DNA from: Aspidapion aeneum
Taxonomy: Eukaryota; Arthropoda; Insecta; Coleoptera; Brentidae
Assembly: GCA_963576565.1 (NCBI GenBank)
Contig: OY755048.1
Coordinates: 10,145,984 to 10,209,983 of the forward strand
Length of the DNA stretch: 64,000 bases
Reading direction: 5' to 3'
Each line of letters begins with the position of its first letter. Positions within the stretch are counted from its first letter, which is position 1. Under the pieces are notes generated by a model, which was not told where the DNA came from, searched no databases, and saw nothing but the letters and a program-made list of their open reading frames with translations. Shown here one piece after another: positions 21,000-32,500 of this stretch. The position numbers and the translations under genes are program-made.

Positions 21000-23036
21000 C
21001 AGGCGCAGATCTACGAAGGGAAAAAATGGGAAATTTCCCTCCAAATCCCAAAATATATTTAGTTTTGACCCACAGAAGACACCTACTGGTCAGGCTGTAG
21101 GACAATTCGCCTCTAACAACTCATCGTTCATCGGCGCGGCGGGCCAACTCGCTGCCGGGCTAACTCGCAGACGACCCGATTATCCGCCACACTGAAAAAA
21201 GTATTTTTTTAAAAGTCCACTTAGTACCTGTAATTTAACAAAGCCATAAAACATTTATACGTACCTACCATTTACATTACAGGATATGGAAAATGAAAAT
21301 TTATAAGACAAAATTTCAAAATCCAGTTGTGTAAAAACCCTATGTATTCTGTAAAAATGGATAAATATATCTACAGTACTAAAAAAACACATTTATAGTA
21401 TATGTTATGTAAAAAACTACATGATACATTATGGAAAATTCCCAAAAAAAAATTCAGGCAGGCAAACTTTCCGCCGCGCCGCCGCCATAGTTTTTGTTTG
21501 CAATTTTGTTTATTGAACGGTTTATTTATGCTTTTTTTATTAAATCTTGCGACAGAGCTTTTTCAACGACTTTTCTATGAGTTACAAATGTTATATTTGA
21601 CAGGTGTATTAGGTTCCGGTAAAAATGCAATTTGGCTGAGTTTTTATTTATAAAGCGATTTGTGAAAATGTGAAACTATACGGTATTAGGGTAAGTAATA
21701 TATCTTTTGACGTAAACCTAAAAAAAAAATTGCCCTATGGAATTTTCAATTTAGACACTTGGGCACAAGTATTTACTAAGACCTTAAGACTTAGCAAAGA
21801 TTTGGTTCACCCTAATGTGCAATATGCAATTTCTCAGTAATTTCATCTCATATAAATTCCAATTAACTTTAGAAGTAACGAAAAACCACACAAAAGTTTT
21901 GTAACGAAATGTCATTTTTTGGAAATTTAGTACGTGCAGTCGTAGGGTTCCCATTAAAAATAGTCTCAAATTTTAGTACCAGTACTGAGGGGTGGTTTAA
22001 AGTTCGAAAAACAATAGAAATAATCCATGATTGACAAAAAAACTTATATACAAAAATATTCAAAGCTAAATAATATATAATTAACCTAAAACTATATCTG
22101 TAGATGCATTACCGTATTAAATACGTATCAATACTTAAATACTGTAAAAAGCACAAGATATATTAGAATCCCTTTTCAATTACACATTCACCAAAACAAT
22201 AGAACATCGGTTTAATCGTCGCTAACTTGTAAAATATGGCGGACAGCTGACACTGACTTACACCGTTTTTATTATATTTTTATTTCCTAGTGACGTTTGG
22301 AGGTTTAAATATGGCTACCATTTTTAAATCAAAATATTTTATTCTTTTTATTTATTTATAACCTTTGTGTGGAAATAATGTCTTTTTTACAATGAAAAAA
22401 GATGACTACTATTGCATTCATGGGAAAAATAAGTTAAACCTTCAACTAAAATGTAGACTTTTAAACCTAGAATTCTGGCATTTAGCACTGTAGACCCGTT
22501 AGTAAATACTGGTGGGGGTCTTTATTTATTTATTTATTTATTTATAAGATAACATGTAAAACTGTAATTGTAGTTTAAGGTCGCTAATTATGCTTTTTGA
22601 ATTAAATTTAAAATCAAAGTCAAAATAACGGATTCAAAATGGAGGACTTTTTCATTTAAAAATGGGTATTTAATAAATTTTGTAGGTTATTGATTGTTGA
22701 TTTTTGAATTAAAAAAGTAGATACTCACTACATTTGAAACTTTGTAGTGTTTAATGTCTCTGATTATAGGTATGTACCGATATGTATTATTTTTAAAGTT
22801 TACGGTCAATCAAAATGTCAAATCCAAAATATCGGATTTTTTCCTTTATGGACCGTAATGTATCAAATTAAGAAAGTTGCAGTTGAGTTGAGTCAAAATG
22901 GCGGCGGCGACTGGACACGGCGGCAAATCGGGTCGACAGTGAGTTGAGGCGGCGGCGAATTGTCCCATTCCCCCTGGTCACTATGCAAAATGCATAAAAT
23001 TTCCCCCCCAAAATGAAATTCCTAGATCCGCCCATG
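21000..23036. mobile_element. Possible large hAT-like element (CAGGCGCAGATCT / AGATCCGCCCATG ends)
   Basis: The left end CAGGCGCAGATCTACGAAG resembles the complement of the right end, CATGGGCGGATCTAGGAAT (15 of 19). The flanks GATGTGAC and GATATGAG match at 6 of 8. The interior has no transposase. The element would enclose the CAC...GTG transposon at 21764. Tentative. Confidence 0.35.
21764..22514. mobile_element. CAC...GTG nonautonomous DNA transposon, copy 1 (751 bp)
   Basis: The ends CACAAGTATTTACTAAG and GTTAGTAAATACTGGTG are inverted repeats. The flanks are GGG (21761-21763 and 22515-22517), a 3-bp duplication. It is nearly colinear with the copy split by the BEL element at 27776. It lacks about 95 bp after AAGACTTAGCA that copy 2 has. 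No transposase is encoded. The CAC terminus and 3-bp TSD recall CACTA/EnSpm-type elements, but this is inference. Confidence 0.85.
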
Positions 23037-23068
23037 GATATGAGCGACTGATTCTTCTGCCTCAACAT

Positions 23069-23560
23069 GAGTGCGTTCGAGTAGAAAACCCGTCGAGCGA
23101 GCGGGGCGTAGTGACGTCACGGACTGAACGCCCTGGTTTTCGCGGTTCGACTCGAACGGAAAAGGTATTCACCGGTTACAAATTTCTAACCCTAAATTTT
23201 TGACAGAAAATTTTTATTTATTTTTGCAATTTAAAACTATTTGTAAATAAAAAACCCTAGATTAAAATCGCCTTTAAGTTTATACATGAGTGTAGCAAGG
23301 CTACAATTTGTTGAGGGATAAAAAGACACTTTGATCACGCGGTTAAAAAATGTAAAAAAATGTAAACAAAAGTTTGAAAGTATAAAAGAGTAGGGTTATG
23401 TAATACGCCCGCTTTTCTCCATCCTCAAGCTCGGGTCATATCGAGCGTGCCCCGAGGGTTCGCTCGGTGTCATCTCGAACGCAAAAGGGCGTGCTCCGAG
23501 CGTCAACTCGAACGGAAAAATAGACCTCGGGGCGCCCGGGTTGCCTACTCGAACGCACTC
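23069..23560. mobile_element. CpG-rich MITE with GAGTGCGTTCGAGTAG ends
   Basis: The perfect 16-bp ends GAGTGCGTTCGAGTAG and CTACTCGAACGCACTC are flanked by CAT on both sides, a possible 3-bp TSD. TCGAACG motifs repeat inside both ends. The element is much more GC- and CpG-rich than its surroundings. No coding content. Confidence 0.72.
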
Positions 23561-23659
23561 CATGTAGTCTGCAAGCGCAACTCTATGCAGTTGTTTCTCA
23601 GTGTGCAGTGACGAGTTATTAATCCGCTCACCTGTCTGCTTTTTTTCCTATTTAACTTA

Positions 23660-24130
23660 GGTGAGTGATATTGAGGGGAATCTCACCATTATCTTGCTGT
23701 GGTTTTGCCTCGGTATTAAATGCCGGTTGATTGGCGGCGAAGTTTTTGGAATTCCAAATATAGTTTCTGGGCCTATAAATGGTTTTTCTGATCCTCTAAT
23801 TAGAGAATTTGTTGCCTGGGACACCAGTCTGCCCTGGAAAGGGAAGTCTTGTTGTGTTTCGCCGACGTTAAAAGGGACTGTAGGCAGTTGCAAACAAGTT
23901 TTGAGTTTAATTATTGGCATACTAGAGCATTTATTGCTGCCTGGCTATCTGCGATATCCTTATTAAAATACCTTCTTCCCAGATTTTCCCGCAAAAGATC
24001 TCTATAGCATATATTTTGGGTTGGAATACTGTAATATTTCACCAGAGATGCACTGCCCTTTTTGGATCCGTTGGTAAACCAAACCAACTTTGCCGAGTGG
24101 ACTAGTAAGTTTCCCGTCTTGTTTCTTAGA
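23660..24130 (-). pseudogene. Jockey-like LINE RNase H domain fragment
   Basis: The minus strand shows KLVWFTNGSK near 24090, then VFQPKIYAIE, ADSQAAINAL and GSEKPFIGPETIFGIPK across shifted frames. These are the characteristic segments of the C-terminal RNase H domain of Jockey-like elements (the expected FTDGSK has N for D). Frameshifts and stops show it is dead. Confidence 0.7.
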
Positions 24131-24220
24131 TTTTACTGCTCTTATCGAGCAGCAAGTTGTTGATAATTCTTCCGCGAAGGGTGAGAAAGGACCTTGCCGT
24201 GGAGAAGCTCACCTTTCCCA

Positions 24221-24439
24221 TTAGTAGTTTGGCTTGTTAGATGATCCCATTCTAGCAAGTTGGTCATCAACTTCCTTGTTTCCGAAAATGCCTTCATGCC
24301 TGCATACCAAGAAAAAATCAACCTTGTTGTATCCTAGCAGGGTCCTCAACAAACCCTTACACTCAGCCACAACTGCAAAACTTACTCTGACCGATTTTTG
24401 TTCAGGCAAGATTCGGGAAAATCCACTTTCTAGAAGCAT
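24221..24439 (-). pseudogene. Jockey-like LINE RNase H fragment, second piece
   Basis: The minus-strand frame includes HEGIFGNKEVDDQLARMGSS, the end of an RNase H domain (H-E-G-x-x-G-N-x-x-x-D). It lies upstream of the fragment at 23660-24130 on the same strand, although the domain order would place it downstream, so the two are separate copies or rearranged. Confidence 0.65.
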
Positions 24440-26561
24440 TTTATATAACTTTTTGGCAAATGGGCAATTCCCCCTATTTTGACCCCGCTGAATCCGAATA
24501 TCCCTGTTGCCAACTCGAAATATTCACAGGGGCTGAGATATTCAAGATGGCGGCCAAAATGGCGGCGGGATTTTAAATTGCCGCTGAATAGCCCAAATTG
24601 TCACAGGTGTATATTCAAAATATATATTTGTATAATTAAAAAATATTAACATTATTTTTTTTAATTGGCTGCAGAAACCTCCAAAAACCCCCCTAGACCC
24701 CCCAAAATCTGAAAGTTTGAGGTTTTTTTTAATTTTCTTAAAAACTAAGCTTCTAAGAGAAAAATGTACAATATACTTTATTGTAGACAATAAAATTTAA
24801 ACATGGTATAACTTAATAAAGTTAGACTAATAACAAGCTCTCCAGCGGCGTCCGTTAATTGAAGTAATTAAAAAAAGTTGAAAAAGTACCTATGTTTTTT
24901 CCAAAATTTATTAAATTATATACTAAATAAAATTTCCTTCAAAATGACGTATAACATGATTAAATCAGTTTTATAAATAAAACTTCAAGGGCATCCGTAA
25001 ATTAAATTAATTTTGAAAAAACAGAAAATAAAACATTTTTGTTACACGTTTTGAGAAAATTAGCTAAAAAACTAAGCTTAACATGAAAAAACTTCTTCCA
25101 CACTTTTTTGTAGACAGGGAAATTCCGTTTTTAAAAATGTGAAACTCGGTGGGGTTTGACTTATGGCAAACTCTCCAGCGACGTCCGTCAATGGGGGTGA
25201 TTTCAACAAATCATTAAAAAAAACATGTTTTTCATAAGTTTTATTCAATTTTCTTAAAAACCATGCTCTTTATCAAAAAATGTGTTCTATACTTCGTCAT
25301 AGCCAATAAAATTTCCTTTCAAACGATGTATAACAAAGTAAAAGTTATTTTACATTTACCGCTCCAGTGGTGTTCTTAATTTAAAGAAATTATTTAAGAT
25401 CAATCCAAACTAATCAATTTTGTGTTTTATTAGCTTTTCGGTGGATAATAAAGAGCGGCGGATAAAAGGTCGAAAGTACAAAAGGTCGAAAGTACAAAAG
25501 GTCGAAAAAATAAGGTCGAAAGTACAAAAGGTCGAAAATAAAAAAGGTCGAAATTACAAAAGGTCGAAAGTACAAAAGATCAAAAAACAAAAGGTCGAAA
25601 GTTCAAAAGGTCGAAAGTATGAGAACCTAATTATGACTATGCCCCCCCCCCAAACCGTTGCATAAGATTCACCACTTTATTTTCAGTTCCATATGCTTAA
25701 AAAAATAACCAAAAACACCTGTGTCAAAGTTACTACTGTTACTTTCTGCACAAAAATATTGCTTAGGGGGGGCCATGGCCCCTATGCCCCCTCCCCTTAT
25801 AAACATCGGTGTTTTTTTGCTTTAAAGAACTTATTTAGATAAATCAAAATATCTAATCTGATCAAAAAACAGTCTATTTTAATTTGGAAACATTTTATTT
25901 TTAGGTATAAATTACGAACCTTTTTGAAGTATTTATCATGACATTAACCTCACTTTGTAATATATCATTTAAAAAGAAATTGTCTTATCCTCAATAAGGA
26001 CTAAAGGCACATTTTTTTCTAAAAATCTTAGTTAGAAAAGATATTTAAATATGCAAGAGAAACTGATTATTTCAGTTATTTTTGAAAATAAGTTTATATT
26101 AGTACGCCCCTGAAGCCTTAAATATGGCAACAACCCGACATTTTAATAAAGTTTTTAAAAGAAAATGTTATGTTCTACAATAAAGTATACTACATATTTT
26201 TTCCTAAAAAGTGTAGTTTTTGAGAAAATTTTGAAAAACCTATAATAAACATGTTTTTTCTAAATAATCCCAATTTACGTACGCCACTGAAGAGCTACTT
26301 GCTTTTCCTAACCTTATTGACCAATACATCGTTCGAAAGGGAACTTTATTCTCCGCAAACTGTTCTTTGCAATTTTTGATAAAAAGGTTAGTTTTCGAGA
26401 AAATTGCATAAAACTGAAAAAAACAGGTTTTTGGGGGTTTGGGGGGGATTTTCTCCGTTCCTGTCGATTTTTCGAGTTGGCAACAGAGATATTTGGATTC
26501 AGCGGGGTCAAATTAGGGGGAAATGGTCTGTTGCCAAAAAGTAATATGATTTGCTTCTAGA
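24429..26561. mobile_element. Foldback-like palindromic element with tandem modules, copy 1
   Basis: The ends match as inverted repeats over about 110 bp, starting TCTAGAAGCA and including GGATTCAGCGGGGTCAAA. Inside, a module recurs several times and in both orientations. It contains AAAACTAAGCTTCT, CTTTATTGTAGACAATAAAA and CTCCAGCGGCGTCCGT. The same modules make up the palindrome at 48.5-49.5 kb. Noncoding. Long inverted arms built from tandem modules resemble Foldback elements; assignment is by structure only. Confidence 0.65.
25463..25620 (+). repeat. 16-bp minisatellite (AAAAGGTCGAAAGTAC units)
   Basis: About ten imperfect units of 15-16 bp, each AAAAGGTCGAAAGTAC or close. The 81-codon frame across it (KGRKYKRSKVQKVE...) is a by-product. 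It lies inside the foldback-like element and matches the array at 146-241 in reverse. Confidence 0.88.
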
Positions 26562-27159
26562 CCGAAAACGGAAAGCCTTTTAAAATAATATGCTCTGACT
26601 ATTTGGTGACATATGTATGCCGTGGTAATGCCTTAACACGGACATTTCTAAGTTTTGATATACACACATCAGAATGGAAGTGTATACTTTCGCTTGAAAA
26701 ATAGTGAAAAGACATGGATAGGGTTATTTATGTCTTTAAAGAACATCTAAGAATCTTGGGAAATAGAGGATCGTAAATTACTCTAAATCTAACAGAAACT
26801 TTGTTGGAAGTTATTTAATATAAAGCTTGAAATATTTGTCACGAGCAATTTAGTTTACATTCCCAAACAGAAACACTAACGAAGTTTAGAAATGTCCGTT
26901 TTCTGCATATAACATAATACATATAGAGGTAGATTAAATGGGGATCATAGATTGTTGCTGTACTGAGAGGAAAATATATTTTGGGCAATGTCTTGAAATA
27001 TTTTTCGCTGTTTTAGACCCGTATTTGGGCTGGTAGTGGGAAAGTAGGGGAATAAATCGGGATCTCTTGTCTTTACAAAATTTTTCGTCATTCCGTCGTG
27101 TTCAGCGAAACAGGTGAGAAGTGAGTATTTGTTTTTCACGCAAATTCTAGCTTAAGCCA
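26562..27159. other. Gene-free stretch
   Basis: No supported gene. The 5' end of the mariner-like element that follows probably lies here, but its terminal repeat was not found. Confidence 0.45.
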
Positions 27160-27772
27160 TGCCGCTTATTACATTTAGCGTTCAGGAAAAAGTACAGATG
27201 ATCTAATGATATTACGCGGGAAATAGCTGTCAAGATGTTGCAAATTTATTTGTTGTCGCGTTTGAGGAAAGGGATATTCCAAGCCGTAGCACGGTCCAAA
27301 AAATAATGACCCGTTTTCAACAAACAGGGTGTGTCCACTTTTGCCACAAATGCAATGGTGGAGAGGCACCTCCTGTTCGTGAAATTGGAGAGGAAAGGGA
27401 ACGGCTCAAATCTATGATTTGTGCCGCAGCACAAGCATTGCCTTCCTATTCCAGTAAGGCAATTGCCAATGATGTTGCCGATGATATTTCACCCTCATAC
27501 CATCCGAAACATTTTGAATCGACATACGCACCGGAGTTTTAAAGTAAAGAAAACTCAAGAAATACTTCCCGATGATCAGTTTCGAAGAATGGAGTTTTGT
27601 GAATCCATGATTGAAAAAGCGAATCAGGATGAAAATGTTATGAAAAATATCTGTTTTGCAGACGAAAGTTCGTTTTCATTTCAAAGTCGTCAAAATGTCT
27701 CCGTTGTTCGTTACTGGTCACGGAAAAATAAACATTCGCATACTGCAGAACGATCCCAGTATCCTCAAAAAC
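27160..27772 (+). pseudogene. IS630/Tc1-mariner transposase, N-terminal part
   Basis: Begins MPLITFSVQEKVQM and continues through a helix-turn-helix region (IPSRSTVQKIMTRFQQTGCV) and a linker. A TGA near 27200 and a frameshift near 27480-27545 break it. Then come DDQFRRMEFCESM and the first catalytic motif FADESSFSFQSRQNV with RYWSRKN. This matches the insect DDE_3-type transposase family. The gene is split at 27772 by an inserted transposon and resumes at 35778. Its product would have cut and pasted its own element; this copy is inactive. Confidence 0.8.
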
Positions 27773-27775
27773 TTA

Positions 27776-28602
27776 CACCAGTATTTACTAAGACCTTAAG
27801 ACTTAGCATTGTAGACCGGGTTTAAGTATCAAGTCTATAGACTTGATACCGACCGGTTTAAGTGTATTTTTTTAATACTCACAGGTCACATAACTGCAAA
27901 GATTTGGTTCACCCTAATGTGCAATATGATAGTAAGCATTTCTCAGTGAGTTTCATCTCATATAAATTCAAATTATCTTTAGAAATAAAGAAAAGCAACA
28001 TAAAAATTTTGTAACCAAATATAATTTTTTGGATCTTAGTCCGTGCAGTCGTAGGATTCCCGTTAAAAATAGTCTTAAATTGTAGTGCCACCCCTGAGGG
28101 GTGGTTTAAAGTTCGAAAAACAATAGAAATAATCCATAATTGACAAAAAAACTTACATACAAAAATATTCAAAGCTAAATAATACATAAGTAACTTAAAA
28201 CTATATCTGTAGATGCATTACCGTATTAAATACGTTTCAATATTTAAATACTGTAAAAAGCACAAGATATATTAGAATCCCCTTTTAATTACTCATTCAC
28301 TAAAACAATCGACCATCGGTTTAATCGTCGCTAACTTGTCTAAAAAATTAACATGTAAAATATAGCGGACAGCTGACACTGATTTACACCGTTTTTCTTC
28401 GACTTTTCCTAGTGACATTTGGAGGTTTAAATATGGCTACCATTGTTAAACCCAAATATTTCATTATTTTTATTTATTTATAACCTTTGTGTGGAAATAA
28501 TGTCTTTGTTACAACGAAAAAAGATGACCTTCAACCAAAATGTAGACTTTTAAACCTAGGATTGTAGCACTTAGCACTGTAGACCCTTTAGTAAATACTG
28601 GT
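27776..28602. mobile_element. CAC...GTG nonautonomous DNA transposon, copy 2 (main part)
   Basis: The left end CACCAGTATTTACTAAG follows TTA (27773-27775). The right end TTTAGTAAATACTGGT is interrupted one base before its terminus by the BEL element. The last G is at 35774, followed by TTA (35775-35777), so the TSD is TTA. The element is 828 bp in total. Relative to copy 1 it has about 95 extra bp near 27807-27900 including CAAGTCTATAGACTTG, a palindrome. Confidence 0.88.
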
Positions 28603-29074
28603 TGTTACTGCAATTTTCTTTAGCTTTATTTTATTTATAATTTATATATTTCGCCTCAAAAATAATCAGCCATACAAATTCAAATTGTGGCACCTTGCGC
28701 CGTCGAAACAACGCGGGTGCTAAGGACATGCGCAAAAGGCGCATGAGATGACATTCTGTCAAGCGAAAAACCACGTGAACTCGTGAAAAATCATTCTCTT
28801 CTTTCGAAGACTAATTTTCTTTCGAAAATTAACTATTAAACATAAAAACCTTAGTTATTAAGTGCTACCATCCTCAATCCAAAGACTGAACGTGAGACTA
28901 CTTGGAGAGCGGGCCCGCAAGCCGAGAAATAACCATCAAAAGGTAGGTGCCATTTTTTCTCTTGCTTTTGTATGGTTGCGCGATCAAGAAATATTAAATA
29001 AGAAAATTACACCTAAAGAAAGTTACAGTCCGCTATGAATTAAAGAATAAAATCTATTCACACTATCCATTACA
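28603..29074 (+). repeat. BEL 5' LTR
   Basis: 472 bp, TG...CA ends. It would hold the promoter and polyadenylation signals; no TATA box could be assigned with confidence. It appears identical to the 3' LTR. Confidence 0.96.
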
Positions 29075-29585
29075 TTTTATGTACCTCCGAGCCGCATCTA
29101 GGCTATGAAAAAGCGTTTTTAAAAATATTCTAATTTTTCTTGAACGCCATATTGGGCTTCATTCTTATCAAACGGAGCACAGTTTAGTTGTAGGTAATCA
29201 AGTTTCCTTGATACCTACGTATGTGTGCGTGTGTGTGTGGCCTTCTAAATTTAAAATAAAAACTTCACGGTCAGTCTTGTTTACTACCTAGTATCGATAA
29301 ATTTAATGCATTTATTTATTCGGGAATTTTGTGTTTTCAAAATTTGATTTAATGCAAAAATAAAATACAAATCTTCTATCAAATATCGCCTTTCGGTTTC
29401 GCGTTTCCGCGATTTTAAACATATTTAGTGCGCTAAAGTGCAAAAAAATAAAAGTGTTTAAATAAATCAAAATCCAAGTAACCAATTACAAAAAATCAAA
29501 AACTCAAAAACTGTTTTAAAATAGATACCTTTTTTTTTCAATAATTTAAAACCAAAAAAAAAAAAAAAAATACTTAACAATCAAA
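29075..29585 (+). other. BEL 5' leader
   Basis: Untranslated region between LTR and gag. A (GT)n-like tract lies at 29221-29240 and a 15-17 base A run just before the start. No primer-binding site starting TGG was found right after the LTR, so the tRNA primer is unassigned. Confidence 0.7.
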
Positions 29586-32500
29586 ATGGGGGATGCAGAA
29601 TTAAAAACATTTACTAGAAAAAGAAAAATCGCTTTGACTAGGATCACTGAAATCTATACTTTGGCGGTAAAAGCCAAGGATGATGAAGCCGAGCGCCCTA
29701 TCTTTCAAATTGCTTTTGAAACTTTGGAGGATCAATATTTTGAGTTTAAACATCTCCATAACGAATTGATGGGGTTGCTGACCGACGATAAAAATTTCGA
29801 TGCGGAAGATGCAATTAGAAAAAATTGTGACACTTTTTATTTCCAAGCAAAAGCAATATTTTGTAAGTTATTTCCAATTCCAGGCACTTCTAGGCCGCAG
29901 TCCTCTGCGCCTACTCCCACCAGTCATAGTTTTGAAAGTTTTAAACCTTCAATTCCGGTTTTTACGGGCTCAATGCTAAAATGGCCGACTTTTCTAGATC
30001 TTTTTTCAAGTATAATAGACAAAAATCCTGCACTATCGAATGCCTCAAAATTTCGGTATTTAATTACTTTATTGCAGGGTGAACCATTAAATTTGGTAAA
30101 GTCGTTACCAGTTACTGATAGTAACTATTTAATTGCCTTTTCAAATCTACAAAAAAGGTACAACAATAAGCGCCTTTTAGCTACGTCATATTGGAATTCC
30201 ATTGTGCATGTTTCCTCCATGAAATCAAATCAGAGCTCTAAAGATCTTAGAAATATTTTGGACACGTTTACTGAAAATCTAGAGGCCCTGAATGCCTTAG
30301 AATTTAATACAAAAGATTGGCAGTTTCCGTTGTTTAATTTATTGCTGGGAAAAATAGATACTCCCACTAGATCAGCCTTTGAGGTTTGCCATACTGAAAA
30401 GGAAATTCCTAGTTACACCGATCTATATGAGTTTTTAGAAAAACAGTGCCAAGCACTAGAATCGGTTCAGTATTTTCAGCCTTCAGTATCAAATATGGAA
30501 AAAAAATCTAAAAGTTTTGGATCTGGTAACTACAATAGTTCAAAACCAAATTCATATAATAACAATAATTTCAAAAACTCCTTTATGACAGGCATACCGA
30601 AAAAACAACAAATTTTACCAAACTTTAATAATCATAATCAAAGCAACTTTCAAACAAAAATATCAAAACAATGCAAGTTATGTAACCTTTCGGTACATCC
30701 TTTTTCTCAATGCCAAGTTTTTTTACAAAAAACTCCAGCTGATCGTCTCGCTTTCGTGAGACAAAATAATATATGTGGCAACTGTTTAAGATCAAATCAT
30801 TTTCTTTTAAAAGATTGCTTATCGCCTTTTAATTGCAAATCCTGCGGGTTACGTCACCATAGTTTATTATGTGACGTCACAACTCGATTTAACCCAGCCC
30901 AACCTAACATGCAAACTTCTTCATTTATTTCAAGTATTCAGTCACCAACGCAAAATCAACAATCAAATTATAGTTTATATCCTAATAATATCGATTCAAA
31001 TCAAATACCTTTCTATGATAAAAATATTCAGCAGAATATTAACCCAACCTTAACTAGCATGCAGCATTCTAATCAATCTAATTTTAAGTCACAAATGCAA
31101 CCAATTCAAGATCAATCGCAACAACAAATCAATCAAAGTCAATATCCTTCTACTTCGCAACAAAATCAACAATTAACGCAAAATACATCTCGACAACAAC
31201 CTAACCAAACCAACTGTTATACCTCATTCACCCCAAACTGTCAAAGCACAGTACTATTGTCTACCACAATTGTAGAAATCCTCGATGCACGCGGGAACTA
31301 TCAAGTAGTGAGAGCCGTCCTAGACAACGCCAGCGAAGCCTCTTTTATCAGCGAAAACTGCTTAAATAGGTTAGGTTTATCTAGGAAAAAATTATCTGTT
31401 CCTATTCTAGGAATAAATCAATCTTCTTCTTCAACAAAAGGTATGACGCAATGCACTATTCGTCCAGTTGGAAAAACTGATCCCACATTTTCCTTTAACG
31501 GTTTAGTCGTTCAAAGATTATGCTCTTCTTTACCTAGTGTCCAAATTAATCCAAGAAATTGGAATTATCTTTCAAACATTAAACTAGGCGACCCCTTCTT
31601 CTACAAACCGGCCCCTGTTGATCTACTTCTAGGCGCCGAGATTTATTCCCAAATTATTAAATCAGGTCGTATGTCTGGGTGTCAAGGTCAACCAGTCGCC
31701 CTAGAGACGGAGCTGGGATGGGTGTTGTTAGGCAGGGTCGAACAAAACATATCTTATCAATCCAATCCCTTAAAAATCGAAAACTACTTTACCGCTTTCG
31801 ATAACTCTCTAGACTTGACTCTTAGGAAGTTCTGGGAGCTTGAATCGATTCCTCAAAAAAGCTATTTATCCCCAGATGAGAAAAAAGCTGAGGAAATTTA
31901 TCAAAATACGGTATCACGTGATAGCACGGGACGATTCATGGTAGCTTTACCTTTTAGGCACTCTGAACCCGACTTAGGTGACACGTTTTCTAGAGCTTAC
32001 CGTTGTTTCATTTCATTAGAATCTAGACTTCTTAAAAATCCTGAAATGTATTCCATGTATTCAGATTTTATGCTAGAATATTTAAAAAACGGACACATGA
32101 GCCTTATTTCAAATAATGAACCGAAATCAATGAATGTTTCATATTTACCACATCACGGGGTACTAAAACCCGATAGTACAAGCACGCGTTTGAGAATTGT
32201 ATTTAATGGATCTTCAATTGGAAGTAAGAATTATAGCTTAAATGAGACCCTTTTACCAGGCCCTAAACTTCATGCAGATATTACAACTATTTTATTAAGG
32301 TTTCGTTTTCATTCTATAGCAATTCTTAGTGATGTTCAAAAAATGTTTTTGCAAATCAATTTAGTACCCGAACATAGAGATTATCAGCGTTTATTGTGGC
32401 GTTTCCACCCCAATGAACCCTTAAAAGAATATCGTTTAAATACTGTTGTTTTCGGACTCACTTCAAGCCCTTTCTTAGCTATCAGAACCTTACGAGAGTT

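Noticed and set aside
25463..25620. Regular short repeats that could suggest a CRISPR array
   Set aside because: There are no unique spacers, units are contiguous 16-mers, and the setting is eukaryotic.
28603..29074. Promoter elements in the BEL LTR
   Set aside because: No TATA box or initiator could be placed with confidence by eye.
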